From contig JAUFSD010000012.1 of assembly GCA_033030425.1 (NCBI GenBank), forward strand, positions 682,001 to 746,000: DNA of 64,000 nt. The letters are read 5' to 3'. This DNA comes from Verpa conica (taxonomy: Eukaryota; Ascomycota; Pezizomycetes; Pezizales; Morchellaceae). The notes below the pieces were generated by a model. It saw only the letters and a list, made by a program, of their open reading frames with translations, was not told where the DNA came from and did no database searches. How positions within the stretch are numbered: the first letter of the stretch is position 1; each line of letters opens with the position of its first letter. A program made the translations under genes and the position numbers. Below are positions 1-12,365 of the stretch, in pieces.

Positions 1-51
1 TCAATAGTTGTAGGGTAACGTGGAATATGCGCTGACCCGTCATTTATATAG

Positions 52-2085
52 TTTCCGGTCTCAGTGCTGCTCACACTTTGTACTTGGCTGGTGGAAACGT
101 CCTTGTACTCGATAAGCAAGGTATGCAGCTCCCCCGGGCTTCGGTGATGAAGTTAGCCGCTTTCTAACCAGCGAGGTAATAGGATTTTTCGGCGGAAACT
201 CCACCAAGGCCACCTCAGGTATCAACGGTGCCCTCACTCGCACCCAGGTCGACTCAAAAATCCAGGATAGTGTCCAGCAGTTCTATGAAGATACCCTGAA
301 ATCTGCACGTGACAAGGCACGACCGGATCTTATCAAGGTTCTCACTTATAAGTCCGCCGCTGCCGTTGAATGGCTGCAAGATGTGTTCGGACTTGATCTT
401 ACTCTTGTCTCCCGCCTTGGGTATGCTTTCACCCAAGCTTGCAAATAATAGCAGAAAGCTGACAGAATTGCCAGTGGTCACTCACAGCCCCGCACACACC
501 GTGGCCACGATGCCAAGTTCCCTGGTATGGCCATCACCTATGCTCTAATGCAGAAGCTTGAGGACCTCGCCGAGACCGAGCCCCACCGAGTAAAGATCAT
601 TAAGAAGGCCCGCGTTACCAAGATCAACAGCGAAGGCAACAATGTCACTGGTCTTGATTTCGTACATGAAGGCAAAACTTATACTGAGAACGGCCCTGTT
701 ATTCTCGCAACTGGTGGATATGCCGCGGACTTCGACAGCCCAGACTCACTCTTGAAGAAACACCGTCCTGATGTCCTTAAACTCTCCTCCACCAACGGAA
801 CTCACGCTACTGGTGATGGACAGAAGATGGTTATGGCTCTTGGCGGTAACGCAATCGACATGGACAAGGTCCAAGTTCATCCCACTGGTCTCGTAGATCC
901 TAAGGACCCTACTTCCAAGTGGAAGTTCTTGGCTGCTGAAGCTCTCCGTGGTGAGGGTGGTCTTCTTCTGAACGCCGAGGGCAACCGATTCTGTGACGAG
1001 CTTGGTCATAGAGATTATGTCTCTGGCGAAATGTTTAAGAATAAGTTCCCTATCAGGCTTGTCCTTAATAGCAAAGCCTCTAAGGTCCTTGATTTCCACA
1101 CTAGACATTACTCTGGTCGTGGTCTTATGAAGAAAATCACTGGTGCCGAGCTGGCCAAGGAGATTGGCTGTGGACCTGAACACCTCCAGAAAGTCTTCAA
1201 GTCATATAACGACATCGCTGATGGAAAGGCCAAAGACCCGTACGGAAAGAAGTTTTTCCACAACACTCCTTTCGATATTAACGATGACTTTCATGTTGCT
1301 CTTATGGAGCCTGTTGTCCATTTCACTATGGGAGGTGTCGAGATCGATGACAAGGCCCGAGTCCTTAACCACGAAGGCAAGCCCTTCGAAGGCCTCTACG
1401 CCTGTGGTGAAATTGCTGGGGGTGTCCATGGTGCTAACCGTCTTGGTGGTTCGTCGCTTCTTGGATGTGTTGTTTACGGTCGTGTTGCTGGTGACACTGC
1501 CGCCGAGTATCTCTTCCAGAAGGTTCTTTCTGGTGCTGGATCGATCACCGCTGCCGCTCGTTTGAACCAGATCTCACTTCATCTTGATCCTAGTAACCCG
1601 GGCAAGCTCACAATTGAGTGGAATGGCGGGAGCACTGTTTCTTCACCAGAGGCCTCAGGCGAGGGTGTTTCCGGTCAGACCTCGACCAACGCTGCCCCCA
1701 AAGGTAGTGCCGAGGGTCAGGATCTAAGTAAGGTAGAGAAGGGTGCTGGCAAGAAAGAGTTCTCTATTCCGGAGAAGGAGTATACTTTGGAGGAGGTTGC
1801 GGCACACAACACTAAGGATAATGTGTGGGTTGTTGTCAAGGGTGTCGTTATGGATGTGACCAACTTCCTGGAGGACCATCCTGGTGGTGTTCAGGCCATC
1901 ATGAACTTTGCCGGTAGAGATGCAACTGAAGAGTAAGTAATCCTCCTAGATAGTAAATTAAATGCACCTACTAACTTATCTTTTTTAGGTTTGCGATGTT
2001 GCACGACGATGAGGTCATCCCCAAATACGCTCCCGCCACTGTTATCGGGCGGATAAAGGGTGTTACTCCTAAGCTAGATCTGTAA
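52..2085 (+). CDS. FAD-dependent fumarate reductase with C-terminal cytochrome b5 domain (5' partial)
   Basis: Soluble flavoprotein fumarate reductase of the Osm1/Frd1 type, which reoxidises FADH2/NADH using fumarate as acceptor. The first exons lie left of the window; bases 1-51 read as an intron end with a GCTGAC branch point. Visible exons are 52-120, 183-420, 475-1932 and 1989-2085. The flavin domain shows SAAHTLYLAGG, the FFGGNSTKATSGING loop, RLGGHSQPRTHR, an HPTGLVDP active-site segment, and the closing GLYACGEIAGGVHGANRLGG flavin-binding motif. A Ser/Ala-rich linker leads to a cytochrome b5 domain with HPGG and a second haem histidine in AMLHDDE; the last intron splits this domain. 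The b5 fusion is known from filamentous ascomycetes. Targeting cannot be judged without the N-terminus. The gene is convergent with MPH1. Confidence 0.93.
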
Positions 2086-3142
2086 GCTAGGAGATGTTAT
2101 ATTATTTGTAAAGGATGAATTGGACTGTCTGCTCTTTATGGTTAATGTGGTTGATTCTTAAGCGTCCGGATGATGCTTGATTGTATAAATATTTAACTTT
2201 AGTTATATTTCTTTTTTCCTATTAGTTATATCCTCGGTAGCAAATGAATCGATTCCGCAATGATCATTTTCAAGATTCAAGGGTACCATACAGTTTTTAT
2301 TTCAAAAATCCCTCAATTAGCGAGAATCTCACTCCTAAAGGAACTTAGTCTAAGTTTGTGAATGCAGGGTTTATTTAAAGCGACGAGTTAGTACACAAAA
2401 CTCCAACCACTGAACTCTAATAACTTTAAGTCCTATACGTTGGCCCACCCCATCTCAATCCCTGTCATAAATCCCATAAGCTCTCGAAGTACCAGCCGTT
2501 TTCCCACGATCCTCATGAAGAATTACACCAACAAACTCAACGGTGGGAATTTCGGATGGGGTTGTGTGTATAAAATCGGATTTATAGAATAGGTAACTTC
2601 GGAGATCCACGGTTTTTCTTCTGTACCCGGGTTTGGGATTAGGCAATTTCGCCCTGTTTCCCCCCCCCCCCCGGTCCTCCGATATGAGGTTCATACATTT
2701 CTCGATTTCAGGCCAGCCTAACCAGCATTTAACTAGAGGTAACAAGCTACTATAGCGGGTGACGAATTGTAGTGGTGATAGCCAGCTGGGTGACCTGTTT
2801 TACTGCTACCAAGGTCTATAATTTTTTTAAAACTTATTACTATTTACCTCGAGGTGACTCAGCCTTGTGACCCCCGTGGACCACACTTGATCGAGCCTGG
2901 AAAAAATTATTGCTAAAATTCTATCATAATTTATCACTCGTATAAACTACCCCCAGGCGCGAGGCCCAGAACCCGGGAATACATTGAAGGATACCTCGGT
3001 TGACTTGAGTGAGAAGGCCCTCAAGAGAAAAGCCAAAAATAATTTCAACTCCGATAACACCAAACTATATAATGATAATTATACAACGGTGGAAACATAA
3101 TCTATACCCCGTCTTCACACTACCCCGATAAAGTAAACTAAT
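2086..3142. other. intergenic, convergent 3' ends
   Basis: Space between the 3' ends of the fumarate reductase and MPH1 genes. It holds a 12-base C run near 2661-2672 and AT-rich sequence. An open frame at 2455-2745 on the minus strand has no recognisable domain and crosses the C run, so I do not call it a gene. Confidence 0.6.
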
Positions 3143-6100
3143 CTAACCTCCATCACTATCCTCAAACTTCTTCGTCTTCTTCCTTCTCGTGGGAGCTTTC
3201 TTTGCCCTCACCGTTGGCGTTACACTCTTTTTCCCAGCTGCGGCTTTCACAGCCTTCGATGTCATTGGTCTCACGAAATTTTTCGACTTGGGGTTATCCC
3301 GGAAGCCCTTAATCATTTCTGCGATATCAGGTAGTTCCTCATCTGACGATGAACCAGTCGCGAATCTCCTTGGAGGCGTAGGTGGGCTTGATCCAGACCC
3401 CATTTCTACCTCGTCACCTTTACCGTCGCCGCCGTCGCTATTGGAAGATGAACTTATTAGATCGATCTCATTTACCCCCTCAACTGAACTATCCGAGGGA
3501 CATCGTTTCCGTTTCACTGCTAACGTAGGATTTTTGGAGATCGTCTTCGGCTTCGATGGCTTCGGTGCATTCCCAGACCTCTCGACCAACCCCTTGTTCG
3601 CTGATGCGACTCGCTTAAAAGGTTTCGTTTTCGGCTGGAACTTCTGGATGGCTGGTGCCGGAGGCGGTTTGAGCAGTTCTGGATCATACTTCTCCTTGAA
3701 TGTATCAAGAGCACCTTGGTCCATACAGTCCATTTTCCGAAGCAACCGAATCATATTTTTAGTCACTCGACCATGTCTCACATATCGCGCCTTTGTCGGA
3801 TTCCGCTGGAACTCCGGGAACGTATCTACTGCTGGCATAGCCACAAGCTGCATTTCTTCTTCGGTACCGTAGACGGTTTTGAACCGACGATTGAGCTCGC
3901 GTTCTTCGCTAGCAGTCAAGAGACCGGCTTCGAGGTCGGTTAATACTGGTGCCAGCTCCTCAGTGGGAAGGTCTTCTTCCGAGGCTAGGTCTTCTGCAGA
4001 GTCATCTTTGCCTATTTTCGATGCTTTCATAAACCCTGTTTTGACACCCTCTGGCATAAAAAATGGTTTTACTATCTTCGTCTTCTTTCCGGGTTTTGCA
4101 CGGATTCGTTTCTTCTCCGGCTGGGTATTCTCTGGGGGTATTTCAATATTCTTCTTATCAACAATAGGCTGTATATCCCTTGGTAGTATCCGCGGTGATT
4201 CGTCGTGGCGGTAGATAAACCTGTTCCCCGACTCTATCTCATTCTGGATAAAGCGGTAGTCTTCCCAGGCTCTTTTGTAGTTATCTTCCTCCTTTCCCCT
4301 AGTAAGGAGGACTAGGACATGGCCATCACGTTTACGACCGGTACGACCCATACGTTGGAGCTATAGCCGTAAGGTTAGGATCAAATCTGGTTGAGTTGTG
4401 GAAGAGACTCTCGTACCATGCGAATCGGTGTTTTGTTCTGGTCATAACAGACAATCATGTCTACTTCACCAATATCCAAACCTTCTTCACCAATACTAGT
4501 AGCAACCAAAACGTTATATATGCCCTCAGTAAATTTTTTGATGATCTATAAATTGATATTAGCATTTTATTTTCTACCCCTTGTGCAGCACAGCTAGAGG
4601 TTCTAACCTCAATCTGATCTTTTTGTTTCATTCCGTCACTTGTCTTTGAGTCCTGTTGACCAACAAAAATATGCGGTTTTATCATTGGCTCATGCTTTTT
4701 GAGAACTCTCACTACCTCCTCTGCACTACTCCTATAGCTTGTGAAGACCATGATCCTTGTCTCCCGTTTCTCATCCATATCTGCTGCGTCTGCAAAATGC
4801 TTCAATATCGCACCAGCCATATAGTCTAGTTTTGGATGTCCCGAAAAATCATCATCCATTACCATCCCCTGCGCATGTCTCATGACCTTCCTAAACTTTT
4901 CATCATTAATAAACCCTTGCTTTGATTTCCCCATTTTCCCTGAAGACAGTATCTCATTCTGTATATTCGCTAAACTGTGATAAAAAACGCGAATACCATG
5001 TTCTGTCAGATAATGCAGTGGTAGAGCCAGTGATGACAAAAAAGAAAACGTATGCAAAAGCATGCCTTTAAGTCCCTGGTTCGCGGTCCGGCCTGCATTA
5101 GAGGCCATCCATTCTCGAGATGCTTTATTGAGGCCAAACATGCTTAACATTTTAGGATCGGTAACCCAGTATGCCTTCGCGTCGTTCAACTTCTTGAGAA
5201 GCGGCTGCAGACACTCGCAGTAGAGATCACGGAGCATGATGATCTCATCAGTGAGATCAAATACTTCGGTTACTATGTGTTTTTTGAAGACGTACGGCTG
5301 GATATCAATAGACTCAAGATTACGGATCTCGACTCTAGCAATTCCAAGGGAATCGATAACTTCCTGGACTTTATCGATTGTGGCACCAGGGGTGGCTGTG
5401 AGCGCTAATACGCGGAGAGATGTGTTTGCCTTCCGAATTAGGGAGACAACATTTGCGAAAGCATAGTTCCCGGTAGCCTTGTGAGCCTCGTCGATTACTA
5501 GACAAACAATCCGCTTTGGATTACAGATCCCACGGGAGATATCGTTCTGCAAGGTCTGTGGCGTAAGAAAAAACACGCGCCTTTCTTCCCAGTACTCTCG
5601 GCGCAAATCGGCATTCACGGCGCCTGTCAATTCAGCTGTTTGGTTCCGTGGAATACCGGCAATATTGTAACATGCATCAATTTGCTGAGCGACTAGGGGT
5701 TTCGTCGGTGCCAAAAATGCGATCTGAGACTCGGGGGCCCAGCGGAACCAGTTGAGCATTACTGTTGCAGCGATGAAGGTTTTACCGAGACCTATTCATA
5801 GTGTATCACTCAGTCTACATTCTGAGGACGGTACGAGGAACTGATATAGCATACCCGTGGGGAGAGCAACAAGGAGATTGGAGAACAGCGCTTTATGAAC
5901 GATTGTATATTGGTAGTCTCGGTGACTGACATTTGACGGATAAACCCACGTTTTCGCAGCTTCTCGGTCAATCTTGTGGTGCGTTGGTGGTTCTTGGGTA
6001 CTAGCTAATGGGTAGCCATGGACTTGATGGGGACGCCCTAATGCCCCCAGAGCCTCATCTGGAACCCTACCACCAAAGAGAGTAGCTTGACGAAGCTGTC

Positions 6101-6434
6101 CAGTAGAGGGTGGAGGTCTCTGAGACCCATAGCTCGAAAATTGGGGAGTTGTCAGAGCATCTGGCAGCTCGACATCGGAATCAAAGTCATCTGAGAGAAA
6201 TAGATTGTCACCCTCGCCACCCCATTGATCCTGCTGTAGAGGGGGCTGAGGGGGATCTACAACAGCCTGTTCAGCTTGGGCGGCAGCTGCTATAAGTTCT
6301 TCGTCGTTAATATCCCCAAAGTCGTCGCTGCTGAAGTCGTCACTGTCCATGACGGCGGTTCCTTTGTACTGAGGTTTACCGCGTGAGGTTGCAGGAAGAC
6401 GCGTTGGTTCGCGTAAATCGTGACGCTTACTCAT
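3143..6434 (-). CDS. MPH1: ATP-dependent DNA helicase MPH1 (FANCM family)
   Basis: 3'-5' DEAH helicase of the FANCM/Mph1 family; family members remodel stalled forks and dissociate D-loops in the nucleus. Exons on the minus strand are 6434-5855, 5791-4608, 4545-4417 and 4360-3143, giving 1036 residues, close to the yeast protein (993). Walker A is ALPTGLGKT near residue 190 and is completed across intron 1. The DEAH box (VIDEAHKA) is at 294-297, followed by LTATPG. Helicase C carries [13 protein letters not shown], and motif [14 protein letters not shown] is at about 633-643, joined across intron 3. The acidic N-terminus ([12 protein letters not shown]) and the low-complexity Lys/Ser-rich C-tail ending [12 protein letters not shown] are unconserved in appearance. 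All three introns are 56-63 bp. The gene is divergent from the secreted-protein gene at 7904. Confidence 0.96.
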
Positions 6435-7903
6435 CCTGGGAGAATCAGCTTAGCGACACTCAAGCCCATGCAAGTTATCCAAATCGATATTGCGTCTACA
6501 AAACACCCCCCGGAATTATCACGGACTAGAGGGTTTTTTTCGTGGGGCTACACGCATGGTCCCGATACGAAGGCTTCTAGCGAGCTGAGAACGGGTGATG
6601 GCCCTCATCATATATCCTTAATTCAACTTCACGAGAGAAGGTTGTGGAGAAAAGAGATTTGTACCTCCCCTCTATTCTCTCTTGTGTTACTTGCTTGTTC
6701 AATACCCGGATTCGACCCGCTACATGCCCCTCCAGGGAGCCCCTTTTGCAATACATTCTGTACATATAGGCACAGCCGGCGATTCGCCCAGAGAACGTAA
6801 CAGTAATTGATGTCAACACAGAAAGACTCCAAAGCCTTGGCCTTGTGACATCGCGACTTCTCAAAGCCCCAAATAGTCTAGGTTGATCTTTGATCACGCG
6901 GTCTCATGGAAGATTACCAGAATTCTCAGACTGCTGGTAGAGTCAAGAGGCAAGAGTCAACACTATGAACCCCTAGGCCCCTTCGGTATGCCGAATGCAG
7001 CCATCACACCCTTCCTAGCTCCTTGGTAACGTGGGTCATTACGGTGTTTGGGGTAAAAGCTGTTACGACCCGCGTTGGTCACTGGAAGCAAGGTTCTTTA
7101 CATAAACATTAGAGTATTTAGAGTAGTAGGGTGCTTTGAGGAAATTGGTGATCACTGATCAGGAGACTATGATGCTTCGGAAAGTCCGGCTGTATTTGCA
7201 CCTTGAACCCGATCGCAATTGCAGTGCGTAGAAGAACCACCATATCATGAGATCTCTCTTTCTTTTGACCGTTGAATATTCACCGCCGGTAGACAGACTA
7301 GCTATGAATCTAAAATTGTATCCACACCAACAGGCGTCAACAATAGCCATACCGCGACCACCACCACTACAAATATCCATCTCTGCCCCATAAACAGAGG
7401 AAACAAGACGTTGAATTTACCCAAGACCAACCATTGGGTAGAAATAGGGGTGGCTTACAAAAATAGGCAATGCTACATCACTTTGGGATGAAATGGTTTA
7501 GTTGCCCAAAGAAAACCCCTGCAAACGTGAAATGAGCGGGCAAATCCCCTGTTCCCGCCCCCCCATCCAGTAACGATCAGAGACCCGCAACAATGCAGCT
7601 GCCCGTCAGTTGCACATCATTTGCCCGAGACAGGACACTCGTCTTTGTTGTCTCAGTCCCTGCACCCCAGTCCCAGATTTTCTCTCCTACCATGTATCCC
7701 CTGTCCACACCATTCTCTGCTCTGATGTTTTTATCTACTTAAACTGGTCCTCGTCGTCCTTGCTGTTTTCCTTTCTTCCCATTCACCCACACATTCGCTC
7801 TGTATCAACCTTCCCTCCTTACTTTAATACTACTTAATTACACTGCTCCTCAGCAAAGAAAAGAAATCCTTCTTTAATCAATCATCTACTCTCACCCGTA
7901 AAA
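6435..7903. promoter_or_regulatory. divergent intergenic region, MPH1 / GPI-protein promoters
   Basis: About 1.5 kb between two divergent start codons. The right 250 bases are rich in C and T on the + strand (roughly 7650-7860), typical of a highly expressed fungal leader in front of the GPI-protein gene. Open frames here show no domain. No specific factor site can be assigned. Confidence 0.5.
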
Positions 7904-8585
7904 ATGAAATTCTCTACCATCATCTTGTCCGTTGGCTTCGTTGCCCTCGCTGCTGCTCAGTCAACTGAGACCACCTCATCTGCCGCTCCTAACCCTACCA
8001 CCGTATGTCTCGCAGCATGCCCAACCGGTGATGTTAGTTGCCAGGCCACTTGTGTGGGTGTCCCGAGCCCAGATGCCTCCATGGTCAATGCAACAACTGA
8101 ATGTGCTGCCGCTTGTCCTCAAGGCGTAAGTTATAAAATCTACCCCACAGATGATAAGAAGTGCACTGACAATCAACAGAATGGAACCGCTGCGGAGACC
8201 CAAGAGTTCTCTGATTGTGTTCAGGGCTGTATCAAGAACCAGTTCTACTCATCCTCCAGCGTCGGTGCCTCTTCAACCGCTACTGGGACTGCTGCCTCTG
8301 GATCTGGATCGTATGTTTTATACTTCTAATTGACATACATATTTTGTGACTTAAAGACTAATTCGCGTTCCTCACAGAGCTGACTCAACTGCCACCGGGA
8401 CTGGATCTTCTGCCTCTTCTACCGCCACCGGGACTGGTACCTCGACCGATGACTCTGACTCTACTGGAACCAGCACCGCTAACGCTTCCACTACAGCATC
8501 AGGAAATGCCGCTGCTGCTGGATTCACCGTTACCGGTTCATTCATTGGATTAATCGCCTTGGCCGCCGGTATTATCGTCTTGTAA
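7904..8585 (+). CDS. secreted GPI-anchored Ser/Thr-rich protein with four C-x3-C motifs
   Basis: Predicted cell-surface protein of 186 residues from exons 7904-8125, 8180-8310 and 8378-8585. A signal peptide (MKFSTIILSVGFVALAAAQS) is followed by a small cysteine module: CLAAC, CQATC, CAAAC and CVQGC, eight cysteines in all, each pair spaced C-x3-C. A Ser/Thr/Gly/Ala linker with TATGTG-type repeats follows, then a hydrophobic tail ending GLIALAAGIIVL, the usual layout of a GPI-anchor signal. It resembles the Aspergillus proteins annotated as GPI-anchored serine-threonine-rich, a family without a known function. The first intron (54 bp) is a multiple of three and stop-free, so retention would insert 18 residues. 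The spacing differs from that of CFEM domains, so I do not call it CFEM. Confidence 0.85.
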
Positions 8586-10589
8586 ACTCAGCAACTTCTT
8601 CAGGTGGAATGGGTTTAGGTTTGGTCACTCTACGGTCCTGTACTCGTTGTAGCCTTTTAAACCTATGAGTTTCAATGAGAATTAACGTGGATTAAACAAC
8701 TCGTTACATTGTTTTTTTGTGTTTCTTCTGGTGTTTTTTTCGGTTCTGATGTATTTTTTCGGCCTATGCTTTTAACACGGTTTGGGTGGTTATGATCTCA
8801 AAGGATATCGGTAGGGTGGTTTTAATGTTGGGGTCATGAGGAATTGGTATTGGGTACTTAGGCTGGTATTGGATGTGTGTATGTGTATTAATGGGGCGCC
8901 CTGTAAAAATGGATAACAAAAAACCTGGAAGAAAAATGCCCGTTTTTCCTGTCACCGTCGAAATGTGGTCTACAAAACAAAACAAACAATGTGTGACGTT
9001 GTACCAAAAAAAAGAAAGTGGAAGGTTACCTATTTTTGTCTCAGCAGTCTCAAACGAAATTAACCGTTGACGCGGACCTCCCCTGCCGAAATTAGCACCC
9101 CTGGCCAATCACCGGATCGCATCTTCTTATCCACCAGAGTGAATGTGCAACTTGAACCGAGGGAGGTAATTAATGCCAAAGAGATTTCTATGTTTACTGG
9201 GCATTGAGGCAGCTCAGAAATGAGGTGGCGGGGTTTCGCATTTTTTTACTGATGGCTTGGTCAACAGTTCTCTGATGTCAGTGGTGTCTGCTGTGTATCC
9301 CGAAGCTTCACACAGCTCGTTTTTTTTTATTTCTCCATTCACTCGCGATGATAACGAGTAGGCGCTGCGCATTAAAACCTAGCTAACACAAAAAAAAATA
9401 CTACCCTCCGTACAGCTCTTCGCCTACGCGGTTTCAAAGGTGAGAGATAAAGTGATAAAAATCTACCCAGAGATCTTTCTTGTTACGGGGTAGGCCATTA
9501 GAAGGGAAATTCAATTATAGTAGAACCTCGATAATAGCATACGGTCGGGAACGGAATTTTATATGCTTGTATCAAGGTTATGTCTTTAATAAGGTAGCCT
9601 CAGCGCAAAAAATTCATCGAGGGAACGGTAGGACCTATGGTACTGTCGAGGATATGCCACTGTCGAGGTTCTACTTTAGTAGTCGAAAATGAAAGAGGTC
9701 CCAACCCTAGCCTAGAGCCTATATCTCATGTGGTATTGATGGATGGATACCGACTTCTAGCTACGGCTAGTCTTTCACATATTTATTGGTTCTATTTTTC
9801 TACACGCGGCAATAAGTGGGTATCCTATGGAGGCTAATATTGCAAATAATAGAAAGAGACGCAACCAATCTAATATACATAGGGTGGGAAGTGATGTATG
9901 CATTGGATTTCACAAGTTACTAGAGTGTGTAGGTTCTAACTATAACTACATGTAGGTACATGTAGAGAAGGTTGTAATTACCGCCCCTTATCCCCTGTAA
10001 TACATGTACTTTCGGGATTTTATTACATACCTTACTCAAAGGCTAATAAACCAAACCTAGTATTATTAAATCTATATTGTAGTAAATATAAGGACTTGGG
10101 TATTTCAAGGCTAATATACACGTATGCATCGCTTTCCTCTACTTTATATTGTCTTGTGGTTACCGAGGTTGCTACATACATGTACATGTAGCAAGGGAGA
10201 GCGTCTCTGTAGAGACGTTCTATGTGAATCATTTTGTACTGCTGAGACAGATCAGATGATCTGCACCGTCGTGGCAGCGGCAGCATTACTTGCAGCAGTG
10301 GTAGAAGTAATACCGGTACTGGGGATACCAACTGCATTCAAAAACCAGGACATAATCTCACCTAGGGGAACTGTCTCAGATGTAAATTCTGCAGATCATG
10401 TGTGGGCCCTCTCTATGGCTTGGCTTGTTGTTGCCACACTTGTAGCTAACGCCCCACGTTTTAGGCGCGTCTTCTAGAGCTTGCTGGCAGTTTTGTAAAG
10501 AAACAAACACCACACACCTAAGTCTCTCGCTTCTTGGCCAAAGCCTCCCCCACCTACTCACCTACCACATCACTTCCAAAAACAGAAAA
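8586..10589. other. intergenic region with a degraded inverted-repeat element
   Basis: Two kilobases without a gene I can support. It contains the inverted-repeat element at 9519-9675 and AT-rich sequence with several ACATGTAG-type motifs and a perfect small hairpin, CGTCTCT-GT-AGAGACG, at 10202-10217. The last 100 bases before SUMO are C/A-rich and probably its leader. Confidence 0.5.
9519..9675. mobile_element. short terminal-inverted-repeat element (MITE remnant)
   Basis: The ends are inverted copies: left AGTAGAACCTCGA at 9519 and its reverse complement TCGAGGTTCTACT ending at 9675. The interior is AT-rich and non-coding. The 157-bp size and simple inverted ends fit a MITE of the Tc1/pogo type, but a clear TA target duplication is no longer visible. 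Confidence 0.55.
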
Positions 10590-11021
10590 ATGGCTGCTGA
10601 ACACGGGGAAGACGTGAAACCCGCAGTACTAAATATTAAGGAATCTATCACAATTATTGTGAGGGCTCAGAACAATAGTAAGTTCATAGGCACCTCGCAC
10701 CAACTACAGAGCCTAACGTACGAAAGGCGAGTTGGCGTTCAAGGTTAAAGCAGGGGCATTGTTCTCAAAGGTTGCGAATGCATACTGCAAGACGAAGGGA
10801 ATCAACCCACAGAGCGTGAGGTTCCATACAGATGATGGAGAAAGGATTGCGAATAATAAGACTATCGCTGAAGTTTGTACCTTCCCTAGTGTTGCCAGTG
10901 TGATATGACTAACTCTAGGGTGTTACAGCTTGACTTAGGGCCGGAGGAAGATGATGATGGTTTAAAAGTGTACGTTGATGCGTTTTTGGAGCAGGTTGGC
11001 GGTGCACCTATTTCGTGGTGA
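10590..11021 (+). CDS. SUMO (ubiquitin-like modifier, Smt3/Pmt3 type)
   Basis: Small ubiquitin-like modifier, conjugated to lysines of nuclear proteins by the Aos1-Uba2/Ubc9 system. Exons 10590-10677, 10727-10872 and 10929-11021 encode 108 residues; both introns are short (49 and 56 bp) with CCTAAC and GACTAAC branch points. The N-terminus is short and acidic, then comes the beta-grasp fold: SITIIVRAQN, ELAFKVKAGALFSKVANAYC, and GINPQSVRFHTDDGERI, which matches the SUMO pattern of a Tyr-Cys helix followed by SVRF-x4-G-xR-I. The C-terminus reads VDAFLEQVGG-APISW, so the conserved diglycine (residues 102-103) is followed by a five-residue tail that Ulp-type proteases would remove. No single long reading frame covers it, so it is easy to miss. 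It converges on MDE1 with only 348 bp between stops. Confidence 0.93.
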
Positions 11022-11369
11022 TAGTAGTGGGCAGTAGAGGCTTGAAACCTAATACTAGCTGATCTCGCGAGATTGCGCAAGGTATGGATATACCGAGAAT
11101 TTCATTCTTGTTTATACTATTCGAAAAGGTGGGCGGTTTGTGGAGAGAGAGGTAGGGCTAGATTGACCGCGGGACCTCTGCTTCATTTACCCCCGTTTCG
11201 GTTTATTTTTAAGTTTTTGTTCACTGGCTTTGTGGAGGGAGCGTGGATATCATGGGGAATTAGAGGCATCATAGTCTTTAGCTATAGGATTCCTATACCA
11301 CGGTGGGGGGTTTGTTTAGTTTTAGGCATCTCTTACTATCTATTGGTTGATTGACTATTTGCCCTTTAT

Positions 11370-12365
11370 CTATTCTTCAATAGGGGCGATGGGGCCTGCT
11401 GGGTCCAGTCCTAGCTTGTGCATCTCGACAGCGAGCTGGAAGAGGTAGTCCAGGCTGTTATAGGCATTAGGCTTCTGTAGACTAGGATTAATATGGGGCT
11501 TACCTTTCGCACTGGGTTTTGGCTTTCCAAACAGTGTCGCCCCATACATAACTTGATTTTGGTTAGTTCATGATCACCTGGAAGGGAAAGAGAGGACATA
11601 CACTCCATGCCTTCGAACAAGAACTGCGCACGTATCCGGGTACTCGTTCATAGCTTTTTCCAAACTATCCCTTAAATCCTCTTCACTATATATCAAAACT
11701 AATCAGTACCTATTCATCCAATTTATTTCTACTAATTATTCGTAGATTCACTCACTGCGCCGTATTCTCAATAATCGGAATCGTCAACGTATCAAAATAC
11801 CCGCAGTACCCCCCTATACTTGGTTTCGGTATCGCCTTGATCTGCTCAATATTCGCTATTGAGAATTTTTTCCCCCTACTAATGAGAGTGCATAGCACCG
11901 CTGCCTGTGAATGGGTGTGGATACAAGCCCCGGCGCCCCGGTTTGTGAATGCGGCCATGAAGAGAGGAGTGCAAGCAGAAGGCTTGAGTTCCAAGGGACG
12001 CCGAATGTATTGTTGGCTGGGGAAATCCATAACGAACATGTTTTCGGGGGTGAGACGCTCCTTTTGGACACCTGAAGGGGCGATGAACACATGATCTTCG
12101 TGACGGATTGATATTCCCCCGCCAGTACCAGTTACCTAGGGTTATTAGTGGGTTTTCGACAGGTTTAGACTGTTAGGAAGCCTTACCCATCCATGGTTGT
12201 AAAAGTTTCTACACAAACTACAAATAAGATTTGCAGGATGATTCGGGTCTGTCGGAGCGGGGGCTGTTAAGAAAAAAACTGACCTTTATAATTTTCTTTT
12301 AGATCTGCTGGTGACTCACCTCCGGAGCGCACAAGTGCTTCGTTGTTGGTTGCGGAGTCTGTCAT
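11370..12365 (-). CDS. MDE1: methylthioribulose-1-phosphate dehydratase
   Basis: Class II aldolase-fold enzyme of methionine salvage that dehydrates 5-methylthioribulose-1-phosphate to the diketopentyl phosphate. Six exons on the minus strand: 12365-12320, 12263-12187, 12135-11756, 11685-11602, 11551-11504 and 11454-11370; total 239 residues, the usual family length. Signature parts are [38 protein letters not shown] and [10 protein letters not shown], with metal-ligand histidines H114 and H116. A further histidine, H194, lies in RRHGVYVWG, whose codons are completed across intron 4. The C-terminus is [17 protein letters not shown]. The start gives [14 protein letters not shown], and every junction keeps frame. 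Expected to be cytosolic. Confidence 0.95.

Noticed and set aside
2455..2745. 96-residue minus-strand open frame
   Set aside because: Crosses a 12-base C homopolymer, has no domain, and lies between two convergent 3' ends.
7904..8585. CFEM-domain assignment of the GPI-anchored protein
   Set aside because: Eight cysteines are present, but spacing is four C-x3-C pairs and lacks the CFEM pattern with its central aspartate context.
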